Assembly: GCF_002251295.1 (NCBI RefSeq)
Contig: NZ_NPJA01000022.1
Location: forward strand, 1-64,000
Direction of reading: 5' to 3'
DNA length: 64,000 nucleotides
Origin: Prevotella sp. P5-50
GTDB taxonomy: Bacteria > Bacteroidota > Bacteroidia > Bacteroidales > Bacteroidaceae
The notes below the pieces were generated by a model. It saw nothing but the letters and a program-made list of their open reading frames with translations. It had not been told where the DNA came from and made no database searches. Within the stretch, counting starts at the first letter, position 1, and each line of letters opens with the position of its first letter. Of this stretch, positions 22,101 through 31,107 are shown piece after piece. The position numbers and the translations under genes were made by a program.

Positions 22101-23027
22101 GGTATTGTAGGCACTGTAGCGACGAGACGGATTGTAAGCAGAGAAATAGAACATGACAAAAAGGTTACCCATCTTCACAATCTGTGCATCGCCCGTGATA
22201 ATGCCGGGTGCTTCATGGCTATAAACGGGATTGCCCTTGTAGCGCTGCCAGTGTTTCATGTCGTTGCTAAGGGCTATACCGATGCGCTCAGCTTTCAGTT
22301 GGTTGGATGGATTGATGCCGCCGGCATTGTAGAACATCACAAAACGCTTGCCCAGCGTGCGCTTGGGGTCGTCATATACCGTACTTTTATATTGTACCAA
22401 CTTCTCCCACCATTGCGCATCCTTATCGTTGATGGACATCACCGGGCGCGACAGCGACTCCCATTCGTGGGCTTTGCTGACATCGCCTGCAGTCCATGCC
22501 AATCCAATATGTAAAGGTTCGCGTACTGCTTCATAACCAGTGCCGTGCCCGCCAATATAGGTCATCCAGTGATGGCCCTTATAGGTGTTTATGCGGTAAC
22601 TGCCATTCCATGTCCAGTCTATAAGTGCAGGGAATCCACCACGCTGATTCATGTCCCATCCGGCATCGCGATAACTCAGCAATCGACCTTCCACTTGCCA
22701 GTGTAAGAGGTCGTCGCTCGATGCCAGCCATGTCTCATAGCCACGTCCATCAAGTCCGCCTTTACCGTTATACACCACATAGGTCATCAGCCAACGATTG
22801 CCTTCGCGGAACACCGTAGGACAGTCAATCTTATGACCATTATCGGCGGGAGCCACCACCATACCATATTTATAAGGTGTGCGTACTTCGTCATAGACGC
22901 GCTTCATGTCCTCGCGAGTGACAGCCACCTTTTGCTTATGGCGTGCAGCAAAGGATATTTGACTCAACAGCAACAAGGCTGACAGCAACAGAAACATCCG
23001 GTGGGTAAATGTAGTAGTATGCATCAT
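19182..23027 (-). CDS. Multidomain GH137-like propeller / GH2 / malectin glycosidase
   Basis: A 1281-residue secreted protein that appears to hold two catalytic modules. After the signal peptide, residues about 35-385 form a beta-propeller of the GH43/GH117/GH137 kind (IDCPTVFREGNRWLMTYVV, ITGDAQIVKMGNLFVMFYF). Residues about 389-960 are a GH2 enzyme, with acid/base Glu in LWGLQNESVLPKD (near 780) and nucleophile in LLNGEYGAW (near 850). Residues about 970-1135 are a malectin-like carbohydrate-binding domain, followed by a C-terminal beta-sandwich. The order propeller then GH2 is that of B. thetaiotaomicron BT0996 (GH137 beta-L-arabinofuranosidase plus GH2 beta-glucuronidase), which acts on RG-II. 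That match is from memory and needs a search. It lies 19 bp after the GH67-like gene. Confidence 0.85.
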   Translation of the reverse strand: MMHTTTFTHRMFLLLSALLLLSQISFAARHKQKVAVTREDMKRVYDEVRTPYKYGMVVAPADNGHKIDCPTVFREGNRWLMTYVVYNGKGGLDGRGYETWLASSDDLLHWQVEGRLLSYRDAGWDMNQRGGFPALIDWTWNGSYRINTYKGHHWMTYIGGHGTGYEAVREPLHIGLAWTAGDVSKAHEWESLSRPVMSINDKDAQWWEKLVQYKSTVYDDPKRTLGKRFVMFYNAGGINPSNQLKAERIGIALSNDMKHWQRYKGNPVYSHEAPGIITGDAQIVKMGNLFVMFYFSAYNPSRRYSAYNTFAVSRDLIHWTDWDGEDLIIPSKPYDNLFAHKSYVVKHDGVVYHFYCAVNNDQQRGIAVATSRPMGRSSVHFPKAERKGCRQVTNLNEGWQARLSGKGKKEAIKVNLPHNFDDYYGYRQLRHGNLHGNADYTKTIECKKQAGRRYFLQLEGVGTYATVSINGHAYPRELVGRTVYTLDVTDRLKMGTNQLSIHVEHPSMQTESPWVCGGCSSEWGFSEGSQPLGIFRPVSLIETDEVRIEPFGVHIWNNNTCDSVYIETEVKNYGSLPATFELVNKFTLASGKQLFRQSDTLTLQPGETRMIARAEAVADAHRWSLTDPYLYTLVSMIKRQGKTTDEVRTPFGIRSISWPVLRHDNDPRFYLNGQPTFINGTCEYEHLLGQSHAFSNEQIRSRMKMIRHAGYNALREAHQPHNLLYQQLADEQGMLFWSQFSAHIWYDTPAFRQNFKRLLVRWIKERRNSPSVILWGLQNESVLPKDFAEECSAIIRSLDPTCHDQRAITTCNGGEGTDWNVVQNWSGTYGGSADNYHQELCRPDQLLNGEYGAWRTLDLHGEAKYSEEKSTQLLTTKMRLAEQVADSVCGHFQWIFVSHDNPGRVQPDGAYRRIDRVGPINYKGLLTIWEEPSLAYTTIAQRGKNNTPSLRLTAADHQTDCLRAAEGYHYLYRINCGGDCMTDEYGQQWHADDQRYWHSWAQDFKNIDPRQASQRHITDTIRGTQSASLFQYFRFGRHRLWYDFPVADGDYRLELYFAEPWHGKDGGEHDDYEGLRIFDVAVNDSVVIDDLDLWAEAGYCAATKRVANVHVEGGHLRISFPEVKAGQAVISGIAIASLQPVVEPPHDCRPTWQALDTDTIARLPQDLLPKDTETRPAVAYKPLTTPAEGQVAATQFVIQPGLGQEYALRFRYKNTTGAPVVARLTIVDAKQITLVDRKITFPATPNKFKMLSTTTGTQINAGTYTVTVESADVSFRELEIQ

Positions 23028-23045
23028 TGTCGTATCGGATTCGTT

Positions 23046-25703
23046 TTATTTCTGAAACAGCCAATCAACCTCGTTGCCGGCACCGTTGAGTCCTGCATCG
23101 CGGGGCTGAATTTCACTGGATGTAAAACCAGCCACCATGATGATGCCCTTTGGCAAACGCAACAAATGATTACCAGCAGGAAGACAATACTGATGGATAT
23201 TGACCTTCGGCATTTGTAGCATACTGATGGCATTGGTCAATACGGGCTCTGCCTGACCATATTCATTGCCCGTGGCATCAATCTCCAATTTTGGAGGATT
23301 CGCCCATTTATGGTCATCATCCTGAAAGAATCCAACCAGCACTTTAACAGGCTTGGGCGATGAAAAACTAATGGTGGTACCCTTGATGCGAGTAGTATCG
23401 CGATTAAGGACAAGGGCTTGAAGACCTTCCAGTTCGGGGGCTACGGCATCAACCTTAGTATCGGGACGACCTTCGAAAAGTATGGCATCCTTGGTTAGTG
23501 TCACGGTCTGCTGTCCGTCGGACAGTTTCACTGGGGCTGGAGTGACTGCCGCAATATGGGCTGTGGCTGTGGAATCAGCAGGATGACGCAATCGGTAGAT
23601 GTTCTGTCGAAGTGCTTCCAACTCTTCTTCATAGATGGGCAGCATCTCTGTCCAAGTCTTATACTTGCCATTGTCGCCACCTACAGGGATGCGACGCTGT
23701 GCGGTCTGCATGGAATTGGCATAGAGATAGGTGTCGGCGGTGAGTTGGCAGAGCTTGCGCCATTCCTCAATAGACTGCTCCAACAACGGAACGGCAGCAT
23801 CAAGGTGGCTGATATCCTTGCTCCATTTGTAGTTGAGAGCCTGCTGGGCAGCCAACACTTTCAGACGGAAAGCCTTGGCAAAATGGTAATAGCAACGCAT
23901 ATCGTTCTGCAAACGAAGGAACTCGTCTCTGTGGTTGCCCAGCGTTTCGGATTGAATGGAAGTGATGGCGGCAAGAGCTGCAGCACCATGATCCACACAT
24001 TGGTCTATGATATCAAGAGGCAACTCGCCTTCATGCGACTGATGGTTCCATTCCTTTTCCACGTATTCTATGAGTTTTTCACCCTTGGGACCACAACTTT
24101 CATAGAATCCAGGATAGATGGTGTATTTGTAAGGATTGACCAGTTGTCCCATTTTCATGCCCAACAGGAGTGTTTGGCGATTGCCCTCGGTAATTCCGAA
24201 ACGGCGCAACAACTTGGGCGCAATCTCTCCAGACTCATCATAGGCATTGAGTATGCGACCTGCCGTAAGTGTATCGGTCTGGTAATAATCTGCCAAAACC
24301 TGCTTCCAATAGTCATTATCGTTGTTACGATGACAGTTCCAAGCATAACGGCCCCATGCCTTATACCACATCCAATCGCGGTCCAACTGTTTCAATCTAC
24401 GTCCATCTGGCAATTTATCTGCTGCATAGGGCCAGTCCCAATAACTGGCTTGGGGATAGAGATGCAATCCTTTTGAATGGTGTACACGGTGCATAGCCTC
24501 TACCGTCTTACTGATAAACGCCGGTGACGACCATCGCCAAGGTTCCAGATTGGCAAGGATATGCACATTGTCGATATGGACAGGGGCGGCGGCAGCCAGT
24601 TGTCTATGGGTTTCACCCCACGGTCCACCCGGCTCGTAAGTAGTAAGCGACTCACCTGTATATTTCGACATCGTATAGATGTTGGGATATAGTGGTAATG
24701 ACTCACGGAGTACCAATGGACCATCGGTATCGTGGGAACGCAACACAACAGGAGGTATGTCGGTACGACCAGATGCTTTCAGTCCGTCTTTGATACCGGG
24801 TATGATGGTCTCCTTCATCCATTTCACATCATCGTCAATAGATGCCATGGCCTCACCCAAACATACCAGCAATCCCACGTTGGGATATTTCTCGATAAAA
24901 GCCGCAACAGACTTACGGGTATAATCGCTTATGAGTGGTGTGATGGGGCGATGACGGTCCTGGGTCTTCAGTCCATAGTGGTCTGCAAAGGGTTTGCTGA
25001 GGATAATGTTATAAAACATCTGTATAACGAAGATGCCGCGACGGTCGGCTTCATGCGTAAGAAAGGAGAATATCTCTTCATTCTTACGGAACGTAGCCTC
25101 GTCAACCTCTAAGGCAAAGGGATAGTCTTTCAGTTTTACTAAGGAGGCAAAAGGATGTCCATTCCATAAATAGAGCGAGTTCATACGGTTCTCAACCATC
25201 ATATCGAGATATTTCACCCACTCTGCTTTATCGTAGAACCAAGGGAAGTTTTCGGGAGTATAAGGATACTCATAGACTCCATGCCCCGGTAGATAGACGG
25301 TTTTCTGCAGACCGATACAAGTGCCACGCATCACCATTTCAGGATGTTGCATGGTAGGCGAAACCATCAACATGTGGTTTTTCTTCACCTGTTCCACCAG
25401 TTCGTTGCATCCATAGATGACTCCCGTGGCATCGCCACCTTCTATCGTGATGGTGCGTTTGCGCTGTGAAAGACGGAAGCCTTCTTGCTTCAAAACGGTG
25501 CTGTCTTTCGATATTATCAGAGAGATGCGATAGTCTGCTTTACCCTTGACAAAGGAATAACCCAACGCAGAGAGCTTGCGCGACAGATATTCGGCTGCAA
25601 ACTTTTCGCGGTTGGAAGCCTCTCGGCGAGTGGTGATGCTGAATGTCTGAGCATAGGATACTATGCTGACAGCCAGCAAAATCATAGTGAGTAGTTTTTT
25701 CAT
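23046..25703 (-). CDS. GH67-like (alpha-uronidase-type) glycosidase, family uncertain
   Basis: Secreted protein of 885 residues starting at 25703 (MKKLLTMILLAVSIVSYAQ), overlapping the upstream stop by 4 bp. The first 100 residues after the signal peptide look like the N-terminal alpha/beta domain of GH67, GH20 and GH84 enzymes (RTITIEGGDATGVIYGCNEL). A long TIM-barrel-like region follows (MRGTCIGLQKTVYLPG, LYLWNGHPF, GLLVCLGEAMAS), then a helical segment and a C-terminal beta domain. Relatives are sometimes labelled alpha-D-galacturonidase. I cannot assign catalytic residues with certainty. Inside an RG-II-type operon an alpha-uronic-acid substrate would fit well. Confidence 0.7.
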   Translation of the reverse strand: MKKLLTMILLAVSIVSYAQTFSITTRREASNREKFAAEYLSRKLSALGYSFVKGKADYRISLIISKDSTVLKQEGFRLSQRKRTITIEGGDATGVIYGCNELVEQVKKNHMLMVSPTMQHPEMVMRGTCIGLQKTVYLPGHGVYEYPYTPENFPWFYDKAEWVKYLDMMVENRMNSLYLWNGHPFASLVKLKDYPFALEVDEATFRKNEEIFSFLTHEADRRGIFVIQMFYNIILSKPFADHYGLKTQDRHRPITPLISDYTRKSVAAFIEKYPNVGLLVCLGEAMASIDDDVKWMKETIIPGIKDGLKASGRTDIPPVVLRSHDTDGPLVLRESLPLYPNIYTMSKYTGESLTTYEPGGPWGETHRQLAAAAPVHIDNVHILANLEPWRWSSPAFISKTVEAMHRVHHSKGLHLYPQASYWDWPYAADKLPDGRRLKQLDRDWMWYKAWGRYAWNCHRNNDNDYWKQVLADYYQTDTLTAGRILNAYDESGEIAPKLLRRFGITEGNRQTLLLGMKMGQLVNPYKYTIYPGFYESCGPKGEKLIEYVEKEWNHQSHEGELPLDIIDQCVDHGAAALAAITSIQSETLGNHRDEFLRLQNDMRCYYHFAKAFRLKVLAAQQALNYKWSKDISHLDAAVPLLEQSIEEWRKLCQLTADTYLYANSMQTAQRRIPVGGDNGKYKTWTEMLPIYEEELEALRQNIYRLRHPADSTATAHIAAVTPAPVKLSDGQQTVTLTKDAILFEGRPDTKVDAVAPELEGLQALVLNRDTTRIKGTTISFSSPKPVKVLVGFFQDDDHKWANPPKLEIDATGNEYGQAEPVLTNAISMLQMPKVNIHQYCLPAGNHLLRLPKGIIMVAGFTSSEIQPRDAGLNGAGNEVDWLFQK

Positions 25704-28700
25704 TTGTCTTGTTTCAGTTTCTTCAGATTGATTTGTTTGTAGGCCATCCGCTGTCGGCGCCAGGTATAGAGACAATGCAACGTGCCATCTTTACCCTGTA
25801 TAATAGCGGGATAGGAATATTGGTCGATGGGCGAATCTTCTAAGGTCAACACCTTTTGCCAATGAGAACCATCGGTGCTCAACGCTAACGACAAAGGTGT
25901 GCGCGGACCTTTCTTTGTATCGGGCAGCGTCTCAAAATCGTTATAAATCAAAGCATGGCGACCATCATGCAGAGTCACAGCATCGGTGCCACTCTGGTTG
26001 TTGGGAACGTCTGTCAACACCACTTTCGACCAAGAATCTCCATGATCATTGGAGAAAGAGGTGGCAAGACGACCATTGCGCGTGCGCATCAACACCTGCA
26101 AGCGTCCATCAGACAGACGAAGAATGGAGGGTTGTATGCTATAGATGGGCAATGCCGATTTGCCTTCATGATATATGGGATGGGCAAGATCTTTAGTATC
26201 GGCAGTCAGGTCAATGGTGGCTGGTTCGTTGGCAGCCTCTATCGGTCCCACGTATTTCCAAGTCTTGGTAGCTATGTCGTAAATCTCCACATGGAAGCGC
26301 CAACCCTTTCCTTCGGTAGAAGAACCGCATATCAGACGACCGTCAATCAGTTCGGGCTTGTTCTTAATAGGGCCGAGAAAACCTTTCGGCAACGGTTCCT
26401 TGTCACTCCAAGTACGGCCGCCATCCTTCGATTTTGTAAGCCATCCGGTCCAATCCCCTACCGTTGATCCTATTTTGAAAAACAGCCAAAGTTCACCATC
26501 AGGCATCTCAAAGAGTACAGGATTCCAACATGCCTTGCGTTTGAGACCTTTCGGAAGCGTGACAAGCGTCTTTTTAGTGAGATAATCATAGGTCAATGCG
26601 CCACGTTGATCACTGAGCGTCTTCACCGGACCGGCTTCTGCAGAGGTTGTTTCTGCGTTGATGCCCGACAGTCCTGCTAATGCTGCCTGTGGAGTTCCTA
26701 TTTGGAACACACCGTCTGCAGCAAGTATAGGGGTTGACCAGTGGTTCTCGCCCTTGCGTTTGATATTGACATAGATGCAAACATCAGGGTCGCGCTCATG
26801 CGTTCCACCGAAGTATGCGGTGATAAGATCACCTTTCTTGGTCTCTACAATAGTTCCGGCATGTGCCTCAGGGAAAAGTGTATGTTCATAAAGGAACTCA
26901 TCTTTCATTATAGCGGCATGTGCTGTGGGAATCTCAACACGGAACTGGTAATGTCCAGAACCTACAGTTTTGACTGTACCATCAGGCAGATAAACCTCTG
27001 CTGTAGTATTACAAGGCACTTCCACCTCCCAGTCCAAATGTTGTAAGGTCTTTCTCCAATGACTGCTAATGCGACCGTAAGGCGACTCGTAATCTACATT
27101 TGCCCATTCACAGTCCTGTATATCGAATGAAGGACGAAGTGTGAAATGGCGGAAAGCATCATTAGTACGGATTCCACCAATATACTGGTAACACCAAGGC
27201 AATAGGTCGCCCAAGAGCATCACATGATTACCTGAGTTCATTCGGGGGTTGGCAGTATTACCATTCCATAGTTCCCAAATGGTAGTAGCCCCATTGTTTG
27301 CCATATATCCCCATGAGGGATAACTCTTCTGAGTGGCGAGAAGATATGCCACGTCGGCAAATCCATTGTCGGAAAGTGTGCGCAATAACCATGATATGCC
27401 TATGACACCACACGACACATGACCTTTGTTCTTGACACAAATATTCTCCACCACCTGACGAACAATGTCACTCTTGCAACTATCGGGTACTATGCCCAAT
27501 GCCAAAGGCAGGATATTTGCTGTCACGGTATTATTACCATAATAGGTAGAATCAGGGAAGAGCACATGTCCCGGACGTAGCGAAGTACCTTTACGAACCG
27601 TCAGAAAATTGCGGTTGAAGGCCTCTGTCATTGTCTTTCGGATAGGATTCCAGCGCTCTGGCTCACAATTCCATTGTTCCAACAACTGTAGCACACGAAT
27701 CATATAAGCCGTGGCTATCAGTTTTCCATCAGTAATGCGATTGGGATCTTGAGCGTGGATTAAGTCAAGTTTTTCAGGTGGCGGACACCAGTCACCATAT
27801 TTATCTTTGGTGATAATACCATTTTGGCAGTATTCCTCTATCATGTGCAATACCCATTTGCGAATAGTAGGATAAGAATCGTCAATGGGTTGCCGATTGC
27901 CAAACTGTCGCCACAACATATCACAAGTGAAAGGCAGAGCAGCAGGCCATGTCACGTTATCACTATAGTAATTCCAGAATGCAGGTGCCACGTCAGGAAT
28001 ACATCCATCAGATCGCTGTGCCTCACAGATGTCACGCATCCACTTTGCATAAAGGTATTCGTTATCAAACAAAAAGCTCTCACCAAGCGACCCCATTGTG
28101 CGATCGCCCAACCACGGCTGTCGTTCGTCGCGTTGCGGACAATCCACAGGCATCCCCTTGTAATTGCTGGCAATACCCCAGAAGGCATTATGCATGACTT
28201 TGTTTAATATCGTATCGCTACACTCGAAATGTCCAAGTACCGCCATCTCATCGCCTACAGTTTCTGCCTTACAGTCTGCAAGCGTAAGATTTTTCAATCC
28301 TTGTATCTCTACATAACGGAATCCATGATATACGAATGTGGGTGTCCACCATCTTCCGTTTTTACCTTCCTTTCCGTTACAAACATAGATATCTGTAGAT
28401 TGTGCATTGCGAAAATTATCGCGATAGAGCGTACCATCGGCATTTAATCGCTCTGCATAGATGATGCGAATGGTGTCGCCTTGATGACCACGTACTCTGA
28501 CTTTCAGCCATCCAGCCATATTCTGACCCACATCAACGATCCGTCCGTTGAGTTGACGGATATCGACAGTACCGTTGACTTTCATGCCTTTTCCCTGTGG
28601 GCGAAGCACTCCGGTGGGTATATCAGTCCGTTCAGCTTTCATCCATTGCGAGTCATCAAAACCTACAGAAGCCCATCCCGTCAGTTCCTTACGGGCGTCA

Positions 28701-29611
28701 TACTCCTCACCGTCATATTCATTGTTAGCGCGTATTGGTCCTTCAGCAGTTACCTTCCACCCCTTATCGTCAGTCTGTAGAAGTTGTGTGGTACCATCGG
28801 CATATTCCACCTTGACATTGATACGACACTTAGGGAAGCCGAACACAGGAATCTTATACGGCTTGTGTTGCTGCATAGGGAACAGTCGTCCGTTGCCCAA
28901 TACAATAGCCAGACAGATGCGTTTGCCCGCTGTAGTTTGCGACGTTACATCGTAGGTGTTATAGTAAATAGTCTTACGATAGTCTGATGGGATAGGGTTC
29001 AAAACTCCATCGCCCATACGTTGTCCGTTCACATAAAACTCATGCAAACCTATACCGGCAACGTATGCTGTAGCGCGTCGCACCGTTTTGTTTTTCAGTT
29101 CAAACTCCTTACGCAGATAGCGAGCAGCCATGCGTGTATGGATTGTGCGTTGCTCTCCAGGCATCATACGCTCCAATCCTATCCAATAACCACGCCATTT
29201 GGCTTCGCTAAGCAGACCTATAGCAAAGGGAGTTGCATCCGTCCATGCACTCTCGCCTGCAGTAGTCCATACCTTCGCTTTCCAAGTATAATCGGCAGCT
29301 CCAGAGAGTGGGGTTCCTTGATATTCCACCCATAGCTGGCGGTCTGAAATGACTTTGCCAGAATTCCAAACCTCCCCTTGTGCATCTGCCACAACAATCT
29401 GATAGGCCGTTTGTCGCACATTATTCTTATCGGAAACTATCTGCCATGAGAAGCGTGGCTGCGATGTTGCTATGACAGCAGGCTGATCCATATTCTCCAC
29501 GCGAAGCTTTGTCAGTCCGACTTTCGCCTCTGCGCCAAAAGCGAAAAAAGCCATGGCAAGAACGAGAAGTGTTTTCATATTTTTATTGCGTATAGTAGTG
29601 GTATGATTCAT
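25700..29611 (-). CDS. GH78 alpha-L-rhamnosidase fused to a sialidase-like propeller
   Basis: A 1303-residue secreted fusion. Residues about 28-890 are a GH78 rhamnosidase: N-terminal beta domains (FSWQIVSDKNNVRQTAYQI), the (alpha/alpha)6 barrel with VDCPQRDERQPWLGD and GCIPDVAPAFWNYY, and the C-terminal beta domain. From about residue 895 a BNR/sialidase-type propeller begins (FPEAHAGTIVETKKGDLITA) with two Asp boxes (SKDGGRTWSD and SNDHGDSWSK). The join is clean, with no stop or frameshift. A second Met at 29578 starts the clearer signal peptide. It is 12 bp after the GH140 gene and overlaps the GH67-like gene by 4 bp. The propeller's activity is unknown; such domains need not cleave sialic acid. 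Confidence 0.88.
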   Translation of the reverse strand: MNHTTTIRNKNMKTLLVLAMAFFAFGAEAKVGLTKLRVENMDQPAVIATSQPRFSWQIVSDKNNVRQTAYQIVVADAQGEVWNSGKVISDRQLWVEYQGTPLSGAADYTWKAKVWTTAGESAWTDATPFAIGLLSEAKWRGYWIGLERMMPGEQRTIHTRMAARYLRKEFELKNKTVRRATAYVAGIGLHEFYVNGQRMGDGVLNPIPSDYRKTIYYNTYDVTSQTTAGKRICLAIVLGNGRLFPMQQHKPYKIPVFGFPKCRINVKVEYADGTTQLLQTDDKGWKVTAEGPIRANNEYDGEEYDARKELTGWASVGFDDSQWMKAERTDIPTGVLRPQGKGMKVNGTVDIRQLNGRIVDVGQNMAGWLKVRVRGHQGDTIRIIYAERLNADGTLYRDNFRNAQSTDIYVCNGKEGKNGRWWTPTFVYHGFRYVEIQGLKNLTLADCKAETVGDEMAVLGHFECSDTILNKVMHNAFWGIASNYKGMPVDCPQRDERQPWLGDRTMGSLGESFLFDNEYLYAKWMRDICEAQRSDGCIPDVAPAFWNYYSDNVTWPAALPFTCDMLWRQFGNRQPIDDSYPTIRKWVLHMIEEYCQNGIITKDKYGDWCPPPEKLDLIHAQDPNRITDGKLIATAYMIRVLQLLEQWNCEPERWNPIRKTMTEAFNRNFLTVRKGTSLRPGHVLFPDSTYYGNNTVTANILPLALGIVPDSCKSDIVRQVVENICVKNKGHVSCGVIGISWLLRTLSDNGFADVAYLLATQKSYPSWGYMANNGATTIWELWNGNTANPRMNSGNHVMLLGDLLPWCYQYIGGIRTNDAFRHFTLRPSFDIQDCEWANVDYESPYGRISSHWRKTLQHLDWEVEVPCNTTAEVYLPDGTVKTVGSGHYQFRVEIPTAHAAIMKDEFLYEHTLFPEAHAGTIVETKKGDLITAYFGGTHERDPDVCIYVNIKRKGENHWSTPILAADGVFQIGTPQAALAGLSGINAETTSAEAGPVKTLSDQRGALTYDYLTKKTLVTLPKGLKRKACWNPVLFEMPDGELWLFFKIGSTVGDWTGWLTKSKDGGRTWSDKEPLPKGFLGPIKNKPELIDGRLICGSSTEGKGWRFHVEIYDIATKTWKYVGPIEAANEPATIDLTADTKDLAHPIYHEGKSALPIYSIQPSILRLSDGRLQVLMRTRNGRLATSFSNDHGDSWSKVVLTDVPNNQSGTDAVTLHDGRHALIYNDFETLPDTKKGPRTPLSLALSTDGSHWQKVLTLEDSPIDQYSYPAIIQGKDGTLHCLYTWRRQRMAYKQINLKKLKQDK

Positions 29612-29623
29612 GATCGCGTCATC

Positions 29624-31081
29624 TTATTCGTTCAGGTCGCGTGCTTTCGGCTGATAGCCATCGGCAGAGAGTTGTTGTTGGTCTTCTTTAAGATAGTCTT
29701 TGGAGGCATCCACAGCAATAAGGACACCGTCTTCTATGCCAGTAGTCTGTGGGTGATATCTGAATGTCATGACTTTGTTTTCATATTCACCCAAATAGCG
29801 CAATTGTCCATTTGCAGCACTCATCCACCACACCTTCTTCTTATCTCCGGAAATCTTTGTCAGATTCAGACGCATGGCATTACTATTGTAGTTATATACC
29901 AACAAATAGTCGTTGCCTCGTGTAGCAATAAGGCGATTGTATTTCTCTCCGTTGTCTTCAATGACACTTTGGTCAGCCACCCGTTCGAAATAAGGGAAGG
30001 AAAGAATCAGACGCTTCAGATATTGCATCTGATTGAAGCCAGGATCGTTGAGTGCCTGATACCATGTTTTCACATCACCAGCATCACCATAGGATGTGGG
30101 ATAACCCGGTTTGAGCATCTGCATGATAGCATTATGTCCATAAGTGTGACCACAACTACCGGCAAAAACACTCCAATAGGCATAACGTCTGACATCATAA
30201 TCTTTCCATCGAGCCTCATTGGCATCATGCAATCCTACAGGAATGTCCTCGTAGGAGGGTTCTGCATCAAGCACAGGCTTTATGGGTTTGTGTGCCCATG
30301 TAGAATCTACATACATCCAATTGTCCTCTTCTGTGTTATCAGGAATAGGATAGTCAGCATTGCCCATACGCTGTCCGTAACGTCGGTGCCCACTTTGGAA
30401 CATGTGAAAATCGAGCCATGCAGCCTTGCTCCACCATCGTGCAGAAGTGTATCGTCCACGTGGATGATAGGTCATCAGGTGGTTCTTATCGATTGCTTTA
30501 ATCGTTGTGGCGAGAGTCTCCCATACCTCTGGTCGGATATTTCCCTGTATATCTCCACCCATGATCCAGATAATGTTTGGCTTGTTTTTATAACGGTTGG
30601 CAAGAAATGTACCATACCGTTTAGCATCTTCCACCGATAGTTTACCGGCCTTAACCAGTCCGCCCCAGATACATACCATACCGATATATATACCCTTATC
30701 TGCAGCTTGGTCTATGATATAATCCATGTGATCCCAATAGCCATAAACCCCTTTACGGTCAATGTGTTGGAAGTTCCATCCATCGATATTGGAGGGTTGT
30801 CCATAGATATTATAGGCAGGCACACCATCAATAGTCTGCACCTGAATCACATTATATCCCGCTTTAGCACAGCGTTGCAGATAATATTCCGCCTCACTGC
30901 GGTCGAGACGTTCGGGTAAAAGCCATCCTGTATCAGCAAGCCAGAAGAACGGAGTTCCATCGGCAAATTGCAGATAGCGTTGGTTGTCTGCCACTTTCAA
31001 TACGCCATGGCTCCATGGTTTGGCAGCCTGCATGCCGATAGCAAGCAGCAGCAGTCCGAGAATGGATGTGAGTCTTTTCAT
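29624..31081 (-). CDS. GH140 apiosidase
   Basis: Secreted TIM-barrel enzyme of 485 residues with the DUF4038 fold and a C-terminal collagen-binding-like beta domain. Characteristic stretches are GTPFFWLADTGWLLPERL, YNVIQVQTIDGVPAYN, IIWIMGGDIQGN and PIKPVLDAEPSYEDIP, the last two carrying likely catalytic carboxylates. The family prototype is B. thetaiotaomicron BT1012, which removes the D-apiose that anchors side chains A and B of RG-II. This makes it the most diagnostic gene of the cluster. It lies 26 bp after the GH95 gene. Confidence 0.88.
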   Translation of the reverse strand: MKRLTSILGLLLLAIGMQAAKPWSHGVLKVADNQRYLQFADGTPFFWLADTGWLLPERLDRSEAEYYLQRCAKAGYNVIQVQTIDGVPAYNIYGQPSNIDGWNFQHIDRKGVYGYWDHMDYIIDQAADKGIYIGMVCIWGGLVKAGKLSVEDAKRYGTFLANRYKNKPNIIWIMGGDIQGNIRPEVWETLATTIKAIDKNHLMTYHPRGRYTSARWWSKAAWLDFHMFQSGHRRYGQRMGNADYPIPDNTEEDNWMYVDSTWAHKPIKPVLDAEPSYEDIPVGLHDANEARWKDYDVRRYAYWSVFAGSCGHTYGHNAIMQMLKPGYPTSYGDAGDVKTWYQALNDPGFNQMQYLKRLILSFPYFERVADQSVIEDNGEKYNRLIATRGNDYLLVYNYNSNAMRLNLTKISGDKKKVWWMSAANGQLRYLGEYENKVMTFRYHPQTTGIEDGVLIAVDASKDYLKEDQQQLSADGYQPKARDLNE

Positions 31082-31107
31082 ATCGTTTATTGTTTTTGTA
31101 TCGATGA

